A stretch of 64,000 nt of DNA. It comes from Burhinus oedicnemus. Taxonomy: Eukaryota > Chordata > Aves > Charadriiformes > Burhinidae. A program made the position numbers and the translations under genes. Below are positions 1-11,787 of this stretch, piece by piece. The first letter of the stretch is position 1. Each line of letters opens with the position of its first letter. The stretch spans positions 7,776,740 through 7,840,739 of the forward strand of contig VFFE01007669.1 of the NCBI GenBank assembly GCA_008921705.1. The letters are read 5' to 3'. The notes beneath the pieces were generated by a model that did no database searches, was not told the origin of the DNA, and was given only the letters and a program-made list of their open reading frames with translations.

Positions 1-3000
1 ACCCTGTGCAAATACGGTTAACCTTGCCCACACCTACACCACAGCGTTCACTGCTCTTCATGCATAAAGAGTTCAAATCGTCCTGTCTCCTCCACGGAGG
101 AGAAACAAGACTGGTGTGACCGGTCATACAGCACAGAGAGTCAAAGATCACAATCCTCAAGCTGAAATGTTATTGTCTAAAATCAAATCAGCCAACCTCA
201 TACTCCAAACCACAACGCTGTCTTTCCCTGATGAATAATTTCCCAATGGCCATTTGGACTAGTCTTCGTTACACGATTGTAAATCTGGTCAAATGATATC
301 ACTGATCATGGTAAGAATATTCTGGAAACAACATTTTTAAAGGTCTATCCGTAACACCGATGAACTTTACATGAAATTTTGAAGGTATGGGACGTTTTTG
401 TTTCCACGGGGTAATGAGTTATTTAGCAGCTGCCTATGTTTCATATACTTCTGATAACCTGAAGCTAAGGCTGTGTAAATGGAGCATATCTGTCCTGTCC
501 AGACCTCGGCAGTCATTAACATTTTATGTTCGAAAGGTTATTCTCCAAATGACCCTATTTTGATTTTTGAAAGAGAATCTAATGGAAACTTCTATCATGT
601 TAGTCACTTCCGTTATGCTTTCTCTTGGCAATGTCAATTGAAGGAAGAAAGTAGAAGCTGGGAAGCTTGGAGTTCTACACCAATTTTAATGTCATTTTGT
701 GATCCTTCACCTCAATTTCCACACTTTCCACATGAGTGTACCGTTCAGTTAGATTAAGTAAACTACAACGTCACTGAAATGTTGCAAAGCACAGAAGGAT
801 AGAGAGATAATTTCTCTTTTGTAGTTGTAACCCAATACTCTGTGGATGCCTGCTAAGAAAACCAAAAGGAAGTTGTCCCTCTGTGGTAACTAATTATCAT
901 TGCTTCCCTTGCAGCTCAACATCACAATGAGAAGACAGTCGCTTGTGTCTTCATGATATGGAAAATACTGGCTAACCAGTTGCTTGTGGGGTGTCCCTGG
1001 AGTTTGTCTTCAGGCTTCTAACAATTTATGACCTGATAACCTGAGATATCATCTCCTAAGGACATGGAAAGGAGTGACACAGAAACTTTGGGATTTGTTT
1101 CCAGCTTTATCTTCCCAAAACTAGACTTTCTTTCCTTCTGAACGTACTGCAAAATGTCAGCAATGAGGACCAATGTTTCAAATTTCTCAAGCTGGAAAAA
1201 CATTTTGGTTGCTGCTGGATGACGGGTCAATACTTTGGGGCTCTCAGGACCGGAGGAGAGGTACCTCCCAGATGGGATTCATTTTCACAGGAAATTCTGC
1301 TAAAGCAGATCGTCTCTTCTTTACTCAGACATAAGGAGGTCAACAAAGCATTTTTGTCCATCAACTCAAAATCCTGCAGTTTGACAATGCAACATTCAAT
1401 AGCAACAACTAGAGCATACACTCTGATCATGACAGAGGGAAAAAGAAAGGGAAGAGCTGTGTTAACCACAGATTATTTCTTATTAGTCATTAATATCTTT
1501 TTTCCCTGCAATTGCATTTTACAAGACAAGGTACTGGATCTTTACAAGACACCAAAAAGAGAAAAAAAACCTGCTTAATATTACACACGTCTGCAAAATA
1601 CTGGGAAGACATACAAAAGGCAACTCATCACAGGTAAGATATAACCACGAATTTCCCACACATACACACAAGCTTTTTATTTTTTTTTTTAAGTAGATCT
1701 GGAAGGTTAAATAAGGGGAAGCCTCCAAATAGTCCTGTAAATAATTTCAGAAGTATCACAGGCGTATTTAAACAAGAGGATGGTAACATGCAATTTCTCC
1801 GCAAAGAATGATAGTGATTTTTGATGTTATCACAACTATCATGCCGTTATTATGAGATAAACAACCTAATATATTACGCTACGTTGCAGCTCAGCTCTGC
1901 ATATCATTCTGCTGTGTAACACAGCTAGTTACTTATATATGCTAGACAAACAGCATTGGTATTTAGTAGCTTATTTTTTTTTAAATGTTCTGAAACCCTG
2001 TTACGGGCTGAGATCCCATCTGAGTAGCAACAGCCTAGGACCATTTTCTCAGGAAAATTAGTCAACTTATTTTGGAAGTTTGGGACAATATTCTCAGCTA
2101 TAATTACCAGTTCTTAAGGAAAGAAAGAACAGAACAAAATAAATACCAAACCAATATACTAGCCCTAATACAGATTTTGCAGCTGATGGTTACTTGAAAG
2201 AAGATACCTGGGAAACCTTGCAGTAGCGATTTACTATTATGACATCTAATCACCCACCCTGCTGTCTGTCCTCTGGGAGGTACAGCACCTCCAAGAGAGG
2301 CAAAAAACCAGAAGGTGTGTGATGTCTCAGCTAACCCTGTTCACAGAGTGGCATCTTGGTTTAAATTGCTGATGAGAGTGGGTTTGAGCCAAGACTTAGT
2401 TATGACAGAAGCGCGTTTTCCTTCCTACCAGCCCTGGCATGGGCTGGTGAGCTCTGGCAGGAAAACAGGGCAGACTTCTGGGGCCAGGAGATCTAACCAC
2501 CTCAAAGCAAGATTAGCTGGAACTGGTTTCTCAAAGCTCTTGTGCACCACCAACTTGAAAGTGTTTATTCTAATGCCCTACTGTATGAAACGAAGCCAGT
2601 TTAGAGGAACACCATTGAAATTTAATTCTTATCAGCGTGGTGTTAAAAATACATCACAACGTTCACATCATGAGAGCTCCATCCTCCATTCAGGTAGATT
2701 TCTGGGCAGGTTTCCACAGCAGTTTGGAGGACTATCATCCTTCTCCAACGGCTGAGGAAACCTGCTGATATACACTTGCAGTAAGGGATTTCTACAGCGT
2801 ACCTCATGCTTCAGAGGAGGCAGGGAAGGGAAAGCGTGTTAGAAGCAGTAATTCCTTTTAGCCATAATTTGGCAGCTGTGAATAGGCAGGAGGCACTGCC
2901 GTCCAGCAAAGACCCAAGGAACCAGCACACACTAACAGAGAGGCTTTTTACCATTATGGGTGCCTTATACCAGCTGCCAGATGGGGAACGCTGAAGACAG

Positions 3001-6000
3001 TCAGACAGAAGATGCTTCAGCAGTGATGCCTCCAGAGAGAAGGGCTGGAGGGGAGCTGGATACCCACAGGGACATCCAGGTGAGGACACCAGAACAGTCA
3101 GAGCGCGGAGCAGGAGGCAGCACGGGAAGCTTCGGATGGCCAGGCAGCAGAGCACGCCGAGCAGCATCCCGGAGTTACCAAGCAAGATTGACTTTGCACT
3201 GCTAATCGCTTCCTCCGTGTGCAGTTTATGCTTTGTAACACTAACCCAGATAGCCTGGATAATGAGACTAGAGAACTGCTTTCCAGGTCATGCATGATTA
3301 AAAGGGTAGAGTTAGCACCGATAACAAACTGTTGCTCTATTCCATAAATGATTACCAGCACTCCGGTATGACTAAATGGAACCCATCATTTTCTCTGTGT
3401 ATGAAACACTGGATTTTTTTTTTTTCCCGTCTGTTTTAATTAATCTCATTATATATGAATTAACAGAATATTGCTTAAGGAAATTATATCTTGTTTTAGC
3501 AAACAGATGTTTTAGTTGTATTAAAACTTTCCTATTATCTAGCATAATCTAATGTGTTAAATGTTTCCAAACCAAATATTTGGTAAATCAAGATACATAA
3601 TCCACCCCATTCAAATTGTCAATACATACACTACTTTCGACCACAGTTAATGGAATTAATGTCACTTGTTTCAGTCAAGTTGTATCGCAAATCCCATGTC
3701 TAATCTATGACGTATACAGATAAACAGATTTACAAAGCAATAGCTTACAGGGCACCTTGTCTTTCAAGGTCACAGGTTACACTGCAAAGAAGCCAACTTC
3801 AAGACACCCTTACATATGTACTTACCCCAAGCGTAACAGTATATATTGATCTATATATTCATATAGCTTATAGACATGCTCAAAATATCAGTAGGGATAG
3901 CTAGTTATTAAATTGCATTTACTATAAGTCAAATTTACTCTAAGTAAATTGCATTTACTATAAGGTATTTCACCACACCTTTGTCTCGTAGGGAGCACAT
4001 CAAACAATCCCAATAGATATTAAAATTCGGTTTTGCCTAAAGTTATCATCACTTCTTTTTCAAGAATTCAAATTAAAAACCAAACAGAACAAAATTAAAT
4101 CTAATACTCATTCTGTTAGGTAAATTAGGCTGCGTCTAAAACACGTGTTATGGGAAACCACTACTTCGTATATCCAATTTCTTCCTGGATTGAACAAAAG
4201 AAGTTATTTCTTTCAGGTAACATGATGCTATAGACTGAAATATAACACATGGACATAGCACGACTTCTACCAGACCATACTCTGCTTCAGAACACATTGG
4301 CCTTCAATCAGCGAGCTGCTTACAAGGCACAAAAAAAGAGATTAAGAAATAACGGGGAGATAATGTGAGTACCGCATCTTGGAAGGCTTTTCTGTCATTT
4401 GTATGTTAATGAACACCTGCCTGGAGAGCTGTATTTTTCCTGGACATTTGCAGCAACTTAAATTAACAGAAGGAAAAGAAGCGAATTTTCCAGCTATCTT
4501 CCTATAGTGTCTTAGACCAAGGAGGTACAACTCAATTTTCTAAACCAGTTTAAAAACTCTATTACAACAAATTTCCTTGTTAAAAATAAATAAATAAACC
4601 AGGATGTATAAGCTGAAGCCATTTTACAAGCTCTTAAAAACTGTGCTATGGGCTAGATCTTAGATTAATGTTTGTGATGCACACTGAAAACCTGTAAAGC
4701 ATTTATGTAATTGCTAAGCATTATTATTTTTATTACTGTAACAGATGGAACCAATCCATCTTCGTAGATAATATCTCATAAATGATTCATTACTATTCCT
4801 TTAACCTAAAGTCTTTTGTATTTTGCAGATCCATGAGAAATAACTATTAGGAGGCTCCATGCATAAAATAGCACGAAAACTACCCAATGTCTTCCAAATG
4901 TAGTAGCCTTGCTATCATTTGGGCTTTACAGTTTTCACACTGTTCCTATTCCTCTCAGAATCCGTTACTTCTGCAAGATACTCCTCCTCATTTTCCATCA
5001 CTGGCTTTCAGGTGATGTAAAATATCACTGCAAACCCCTAGCAACGTTTATAGCTTCTATGGCTGCCATTAATTGCAAATATGGACTAGACAAATGCTTT
5101 CTAAGAGATAGAAACATCCCCCACAAATGCATGACATAGTTTTATAATGCAGCAGTCTTGGCTTCGGTTGCTAATGAAAAAGAGTTATGTGATCACACTG
5201 GCCATCTTTCCTCTGTCCAATAACTTTTTGACCAATTTTAATCAAATCGGAAAGCCAGGTAGACATCTCACAGATATGAGTTTCTATCAGTTTAATGAGA
5301 ACTGATGGCTGGAAGAGAAAAGAAATACACAAATTAGTACTGTCACTGGTAAAAAGGCTTAAATGGGAGCTCATCGCTCATCCCCCACGCCTGGGCTGCC
5401 TCTGGCCATCCAGATACTGTTAGTCCAGAATCAGACACAGCAGATGCCATCTCCTGCCCACCTTACAGCTGAGAGACAGACCACTGACAATGTTTTGAAT
5501 GAAGGAAAGCTTGTCTAAAAAGGTATTAAAGCCTGACACAAGCAAAGCAATCACCATAGCAGTGATTGATGAATACCCCAACATTTAAAACACGAAAAAA
5601 ACGTTCATTTACACACAAAAAAAAGGCTTTCCTGGATTGTTAGAAGAAAACGGGGTGAGAAAAGCTAAATCAACCACACCTTGCTCATTATTTTGACACA
5701 GACCTTGGGAGCATCATTAGCACACCAGTTCCCAGAGCCCAATCTGTTAACCCCCATGCTTGTAGGCCTACGGAGAACATGCAGGTCTCCACTGTTTCTA
5801 TGGGATTATTTGGGTTCTTCAATCTGCTCTTTACACACAGAAAAATCAGCCATTTTCAGTAGACTTCCATGGAATGGTAAAAGCTAATTGAAAGTGATGA
5901 GCCCTAATATGCTATCTGAAATCTTCACGGGTTTTATCAACGAAAAAACAAATTATGTTCTCCATGTAATCATACAGACCTTGTGATTTGAATATGAACA

Positions 6001-8510
6001 AAAGGATCCATGTTACTCTGCTTACATTGTGCGCGATGTGATAAATAAAGGCGTTCTTTTTTTGGCTGAGCGGTTTTAGACTCAACGCTAATGTCGCTTC
6101 CTTAGCTAGCCGCATGAGCTAAGGACTGGGGTAAGGATGCCATATAAGGCTTGATTTTCAAAAAGCGGTCACCACCCATACAACAGAAGTTAAGCTTGTT
6201 AGAAGTATGCTGGAAATCTCCTTAAACCTCATGAACAGCAAATACCAAGGAACCAAAAATAAAAACTATTATGAAAGTTTACGTCATTTTATTTGAAGTC
6301 CAACAAACTTCAAAACCAAAAATTAAAACAAGACCCTCCAAGACAAACAAAACCCAATAGGCGAGATAATGGTCTGTGCCACAAAGAGCACAAAGAGTAT
6401 TGGTGTGTGCAGAGAATGAGACAGCAACAGGTTTTTACTCACCTCTGTAACTTCAAATTCTGGGGGCCTGGTGCAACCAGAGAAGTACTTGAGCAGCTGG
6501 GGAAGGCAGCAGCCCCATGAAGAGTCCTGAGTGCAAGCTCAAGGCTGGCCAGAGCCTCTGCAGTGCTTCTCTCCATCTTGACTCGATTCATCGCTATATA
6601 CCACAGCATGAGAAGTTTTCATGGCCAACCTGCTGCTCTACCTGCTGATTCCTTCCACCTCACTAAGCTGCAGCAGAGGAGGTTGTGCTGGGGAAATCAT
6701 TTGTCGATTATATTAAACTCCCAACCTTTCAAACCTCCTGCTCAACCCACCTCTTACAAAGGTCTTTTATTCATCACCAACACATTATTTACTTTGGCTG
6801 GAAAATGCGTTTGGAGGCTGAAATAATGGAACTTTGCCACCAGCCACTTTGACACTGGGTGTCCTCTAAACAGTTCATAAAAAGTTACTATCCCCCTTGA
6901 GCAACCACATGAAAGCATTTCTTCAACAAATGGCGCTATCTCTGACTTGAAAACTATCATGTGATCTCAGACCTTCTACTTGCAACTAGTTTCAAACTGA
7001 TTTTGACTCACAAAATAATAAGTTGCCTTGAAAGCCTCTCCTTAAAAATCTAAATTCATCTAAAAATTTCATGAAAATTCATGTAAAAACACAGTTTGCA
7101 ATACCCAAAAAGGGAAAGTCAAATGCAGAATAACATGTTTTCTAAGCAGCTTCAAATTCCACATTGAAAGGAGAGAGCGTGGAGCCAGCTTCTCCTCTGG
7201 TCGAGGATGACAAGCAGAACGGGCAGGCAGAGCTGCCAGTCTCACTGCTCGGGATGATGATGCTCTCCTAAAAATCCTTCACAAAGGGGAACCCTACAAA
7301 CTGCAGGGTTGAGGCACCACAGTGAAAAGCAACGACCTCAGTCCTTCATCTTTGACTCAGCTTTGCAATATTCCGCTAGCAGGATTGGCATTTATAAACT
7401 GCCCTTTTGAAATTAATTTTTTTTCCTTTCCTCTTATCACATGAAAGATACATCCCGCATAAAACCAGCCACGGATTTGTTCTTTTTGCTAATACCTCAG
7501 TTAAATACGATGAACTACATTTTACTCTACTGTGAAGTGCATTCACTTAAATGACATGACGTTGCTGTATACAGGAGAACAAAATTTGCTCTAATTCAAG
7601 AAAATCCCCCTAATGCACATCATTTTTAAAAATCTCTTATAAGTGGTACCATATGACTTTTAACAACATAGATTTGGCAAGTTATTAAAATAAGTCATGC
7701 TTACGAGAACAACGTGCAAGCAAAACTCAATTTTTTTCCTAGACATATTTTCACTTCTACTCAGCTGTTCGTGCTACGACGTGAGTGGCTTTGTTACCGC
7801 TTTGGCCTCGCAGAGTACAGATTTTAACTTTGTTACTTAGTTAATTCACTTGCTTTAACATGAGATTTTTAAATACAACTACCAGCTGTTCAACATAACG
7901 AGCTTTCATTTATAATTTTCTAATGGCCATAAGGGTAGACAGAAAAGAAAAATTTCAGCTTTAAAATACACTTTATTTTATACCAAGGGAGAGAACAGCA
8001 AGCATTCATCTGAAGCGACCGGGTAGGATGACAGTTTTCCAGGGAAATATATTTTCATTCAAGATCCCCACAGCTACTTTGACTTTAATTGCATGAAAGA
8101 CCACCAAGATTTCTTTCTCAAACACAAATCAAAAGCATATCACCAAAGAAAACAACTGTTACGCGCAGGAAACCAATCTTTAGTTTCTAATATGTTGAAA
8201 TATTTTAAAAGGAACCAAAAGGCAAAAAATTACAGGAAGCTGTGATGAAGTCAGCCGGAGCCCCCCCGGGACAGGGTGTGTGTGCCGTGCCGGCTGCCAG
8301 AGCCGGCTCCTGGGGGTGATGCTCTGCCCCGGCTGCTGCGCGCGGAAACAGCTTGCCAAGGAGAACGGCTCCACGGCCTGGAGACTGGAGAAGGATTACG
8401 AGGAGGAGAGGAGGAGACAGCGTGGAAGGCAAGGAGGAGTGGGAGGAATACTAGTCACTTGTCACTTCTGTCCGTTACACTGTGGTGCCATTCACCAAAA
8501 TCACTCTTTC
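1..8510. other. Gene-free AT-rich stretch, left flank
   Basis: I see no recognisable exon, RNA gene or transposon here. The longest open frames are short (146 codons at 2315-2755, 124 codons on the minus strand at 2811-3185), show no known domain, and fit chance in non-coding DNA. Local features are a 19-bp direct repeat at 3910-3964, several short A or T runs, and a GC- and CpG-richer patch at about 8255-8420 just before the A/C-rich tract. An intron of a large gene or an intergenic region are both possible. Confidence 0.6.
3910..3964. repeat. 19-bp direct repeat, 36-bp period
   Basis: The 19-base string AAATTGCATTTACTATAAG occurs at 3910-3928 and again exactly at 3946-3964. The 17 bases between the copies are AT-rich and share the TAAGT/TAAAT character. 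This looks like a small local duplication. No function is evident. Confidence 0.85.
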
Positions 8511-8627
8511 CAAAAGAAAAAACCAAAAAAAACAAAAAACCCCAAAACCAACAACCACAACAACAACAACAACAAAAACCAACCAAACAAAAAAACCAAA
8601 AAACACCCCAAAAAACACCACCAAAAT
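8511..8627 (+). repeat. A/C-rich low-complexity tract with (CAA)n core
   Basis: About 115 bases are almost purely A and C on the plus strand, including a run of CAA triplets near 8555-8575. Lysine/asparagine/threonine-rich open frames crossing it (8276-8636) are compositional artefacts. It lies directly before the first readable ERV sequence at 8642, so it sits at or near the truncated left end of the provirus. Confidence 0.85.
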
Positions 8628-8641
8628 CCTGAATAATGCCA

Positions 8642-8992
8642 GGACAGCAATTGGCCCTGTCCGTCCGGCAAGTGGAAGCCTACTGAAGGCTAAATGAAAG
8701 AGGCCCTGACATTTTAATTCCCATTAGTCCCCGATGACAATTGTTAAAATTCCCAATAGATACGGGAGCACAAATTTCAATACCAAGCCAACCTGATGCC
8801 AAGAAGCCGGGCATACGACCTGGATGGCAGTGAGTTAAAGTCACCGGGGTAAACGGAGCAAGGGTTATTTGCCAAACTGCAACAGTTAATTTAAGGCTCC
8901 CGGGCAAGAAGCGCATGTCGTCTACTCGCTTTGCAGTTAAAGCACACAATGAAAATATTTGGGGGTTTGATGTTTTGAAGGGCCGACCCTAG
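8642..8992 (+). pseudogene. ERV protease (retropepsin) remnant of pol
   Basis: Retroviral aspartic protease cuts the Gag-Pol polyprotein during particle maturation. In the frame whose codons start at 8642, 8645 and so on, the sequence reads PIDTGAQIS at 8753-8779. This contains the DTGA active-site motif of retropepsins (D at 8759, T at 8762, G at 8765). The same frame continues through a hydrophobic flap-like region ending in the LRLPGKK segment near 8890-8912. Stops interrupt it at 8684 (TGA), 8735 (TGA), 8831 (TGA) and 8990 (TAG), so it is inactive. It is in the same frame as the reverse transcriptase downstream, which fits a single pol reading frame. No gag or 5' LTR is visible to its left. 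The motif plus the collinear pol make the family call firm, while the exact ends are approximate. Confidence 0.75.
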
Positions 8993-9148
8993 CGCCTGCC
9001 AGAGGGCTGTGTGTGGTCCTTTGGTTGAAATGCTGACCCTAACCCTGACCCCCCCACTCCCTGATTCCAAGATCACTAACGTACTGTAATACCCAATTTC
9101 TGCTGCGGCACGAAACAGAATTTCTGAAGTAACAGCAGATTTGGGAAA

Positions 9149-9886
9149 ATGATAAATTCTCTCCAGAACCCACTCCCCACAGAACTCACCTGTCTGGCCG
9201 GTTTGGAAACCAGGCGGAGGTGGCATTTACCAATCGATTATCGGCACCTGAATGCTAATACAGCCCCGCTAACGGCCGCTGTACCAAACATTGCAAAATT
9301 AACAGCTACTTTGCAAGCAGCTGCGCATCCATGGATGGCGATGCTCGATGTGAAAGATATGTCCTTTATGGTCCTCTTACAAGAAAAGCATAAAGCGAAA
9401 TTTGCTTTTACTTGGGAAGGTATACAACATACCTTTAACAGAGTCCCACAGGGGTATATACGCTCACCTACAACTGCCCGTGCTGCACTTGCTGAACTTT
9501 TACAGGCAGTCCCACTCCCCCAGGATGTGAAACTATACCAATATACAGATGGTATTCTGATCAGAGGAACTTCCCCTGAGATGGCTGGGGAAGTGTGGCA
9601 AGCACTGCACAAAGCAGAAATTGAAATTCCACCCGAGAAATGTCAGGGACCAAGTAGAGAAGTAACGTTTTTCGGTACTTGGTGGATAGCGGGCAGTGCA
9701 GTGATTCCACACACCTTAAGAAAAACCAAACAACTGCAGATGCCCCAAACTAGGAAAGAGTTACAACAATTACTGGGAACTTTAGGATATTGGAGAAAGC
9801 ATGTACCTGGATTTTCTGTCGTTGCTCACCCACTACACTCACTTTTACAAAAGGGAAAAACTGTGGAAGTGCGACCCAGAACATGA
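9149..9886 (+). pseudogene. ERV reverse transcriptase, damaged pol fragment
   Basis: This 245-codon open frame is the palm/fingers and connection of a retroviral reverse transcriptase, which copies viral RNA into DNA. Visible landmarks are the DYRHLN box near residues 30-35, the LDVKD motif A with the first catalytic Asp at residue 67, FAFTWEG near 85-91, and VPQGY near 99-103. The active-site loop reads YTDG at residues 132-135, where the family has YxDD, so the second adjacent aspartate is missing. The connection ends with a GTLGYWRKHVPGF segment near 210-222. The box wording (FAFTW, a PQG-SPT type motif, a connection ending in a W-R-H-P-type string) resembles class III ERVL-like and related avian elements more than alpharetroviruses. 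That class call is from memory of the family and needs a tree. The frame is lost near 9870, and the next part of pol continues one frame over. Confidence 0.85.
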
Positions 9887-10145
9887 AGAGGCTGTCAAAG
9901 CTTTAACACCGGAATTAAAAACATATCAGTCACTAGGGTCAGTACGCCCCCGTGACCCTGTGACAGTAGAATGGGGTTTTGCAGAACACAGTACTTACTG
10001 TAATCTGTTCCAAACTGGCCCTGACAGACCAAAAAGTCCTTTATTATTCATCTCAACTGCATTTAAAGCGACAGAACAGAGATATTCTGAGTGGGAAAAG
10101 GGACTTTTGTCTTTAGTCCCAGCAGTTAAACAAGTTGAGCCACTA
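9870..10145 (+). pseudogene. ERV pol: tether and start of RNase H, frameshifted
   Basis: From about 9870 the pol signal moves into the frame of the open stretch 9801-10250. It shows an acidic DPEHEEAVKAL string, typical of the tether between reverse transcriptase and RNase H, and then an RNase H-like part with PLLFISTAFKATEQRYSEWEKGL at about 10039-10107. RNase H removes the RNA strand during reverse transcription. After about 10145 the similarity stops. Only about 150 bases separate it from the env start, so the rest of RNase H and all of integrase are absent. The frame change against the preceding RT frame is a small indel. Confidence 0.65.
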
Positions 10146-10297
10146 AGGGGTAACCCGTCCAGAAAAACCCCTCCGAGACTTGTACCGTTCTCCTTTCCAG
10201 GAACGGTACCGGGAATAACACCACCACGCCTCCCCTGGAGACCGGGTTAACCATCGAAGGACTGCTTATCCTTCTCAGATGAGTAATCATCACCAGC

Positions 10298-11787
10298 ATG
10301 AACCAAAATTGGTTCATACGCCAACAAGCCCGATGCACAGGGTGGAGACCCTCACTTCCTTTATTTGTGCTAATCAACGTGGTAACTATAATACACCCTG
10401 CACCATACGTGTTTAGATTTGATGGGAACACAGGAATATGAGGAAAGCCAGCACAAAACCTTACAATGACAATCACTAGTAATCATAAAATGATAAAAGC
10501 AAATAAAAGTCACCTTATTTCTGCTACACCGGGTGACAGAATCTCCACTGAATGAAATGTAACAAATTATGTAAAGGGAAATACGTATGTGGTCATCAAA
10601 AGGACAAATCAAACTCCATCAAAAAGCAGAGCAAACTGCTTCTCACACTCCTGTTGTATGATCAGCTTCTTCTTTAGGGATACAACTATGGAAGCAGTAC
10701 GCCTGCGGGCACATACGGGGAAAAATAAGGGAAACGGACTATCCTTAAAGATCATGCTAACACCTATTCCCAGACCTCACGCTACTCCAAGAGTTACCCC
10801 TACTGCCCATCAAGCTACTCCCGACCCTATTACCCACACAACCAACCAAACTACATACCCCCTGGTTTCTAAAATTGGACCCTATGGCATCAAATATACA
10901 GGCCAGCACCAAGTGCTATTTAATCCATCGTGGTCCCTCAAACGAGTGGAACTATCCATGCAGGTTAATATCGCTGCAGTTGAACCTACTTGCTCACCGT
11001 TTTTAGGTAAGTCCTACGCAGGATGGCTTGCGTGGTTGCAGGGGCGAACCCTCACCTCTCCAATATGATCCAGAAGAGATGTGACTGGTGTCCTAGGAAC
11101 AGGATTAGAGGTATTAAATGGTATGGACACTGAAGTTTTAGCAAACAAAATAACCTTGGTCACAAGTGATTTGCATAAACTAGAACACCCATTACGGTCG
11201 TCTTTGATGGCACTGGGAACTAACCAATGGCTCTTATCTGATATATTACCCCAATAGGAAAGAACTAATGAAAAGGACCACCAACTAATTGTGAATGCAC
11301 TAGGTGCAGCCCAAATTAACGTCTCTCTCGCTCTTAGTTGTATTCAAGCCCAATTGTGGGTACAATCTACTGTGGCAGCAATCGTAGGAGAAGGTGAAGA
11401 GGGCACCTTACCCACTGAAATTCGAAAAGTAATCTGAATGGATGTGTTTGTATGAGAACCCTTTGTGATTCTATATTTATAGACAACACCACCCTAAAGA
11501 CAAATAATCACTCAAATATCTGTATTGGTAATTTTACCAGAATTATGGGACGCGACTTCAACTATTCAGCTTCTTTCGCAACCCACCAATTACTACAATC
11601 TAACTATACATTGTATCAAGATTTATTGCCTCCTCCTATTGGAATGAATCTCACATTGGTGAGAAAACTGTTGCAGCATGATGACCTGATTCAATTGCTA
11701 AAATTAATTCAGAACAACAGACAAAAGACCCTGATTACCATCCATCAGGATGCAGAGAAGATACACCATGTCCTAGAAAGAGTAAAG
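10298..11787 (+). pseudogene. ERV envelope gene remnant (SU and TM parts)
   Basis: Envelope glycoproteins mediate attachment and fusion, and this copy is broken. The ATG at 10298 is followed by a polar lead and a hydrophobic stretch at about 10347-10385 that looks like a signal peptide. The same frame, codons starting at 10298+3n, is then mostly open to 11437 but is cut by TGA at 10439, TGA at 10553, TGA at 11066, TAG at 11255 and TGA at 11435. Several N-x-S/T sequons are visible. An SRRDVTG string just after 11069 may mark the SU/TM border, and a helical leucine-rich region follows, as in a fusion subunit. Near 11437 the signal shifts frame into the open stretch 11452-11841, which begins in a Cys-rich segment. 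Only one Cys is seen in the expected disulphide-loop area, so I cannot confirm a CX6CC motif. The last codons of that open stretch (after 11787) are antisense CR1, not env. Confidence 0.65.

Noticed and set aside
2315..2755. 146-codon open frame as a gene
   Set aside because: No domain, no splice signals in suitable positions, and length compatible with chance in a 64-kb window.
8276..8697. Lysine/asparagine/threonine-rich open frames (118, 118 and 71 codons)
   Set aside because: Low-complexity translations of the A/C-rich tract in three frames.
9033..9055. Telomere-like CCCTAACCCTGACCC string
   Set aside because: Only about two units, inside the pol region between protease and RT; too short for an interstitial telomere array.
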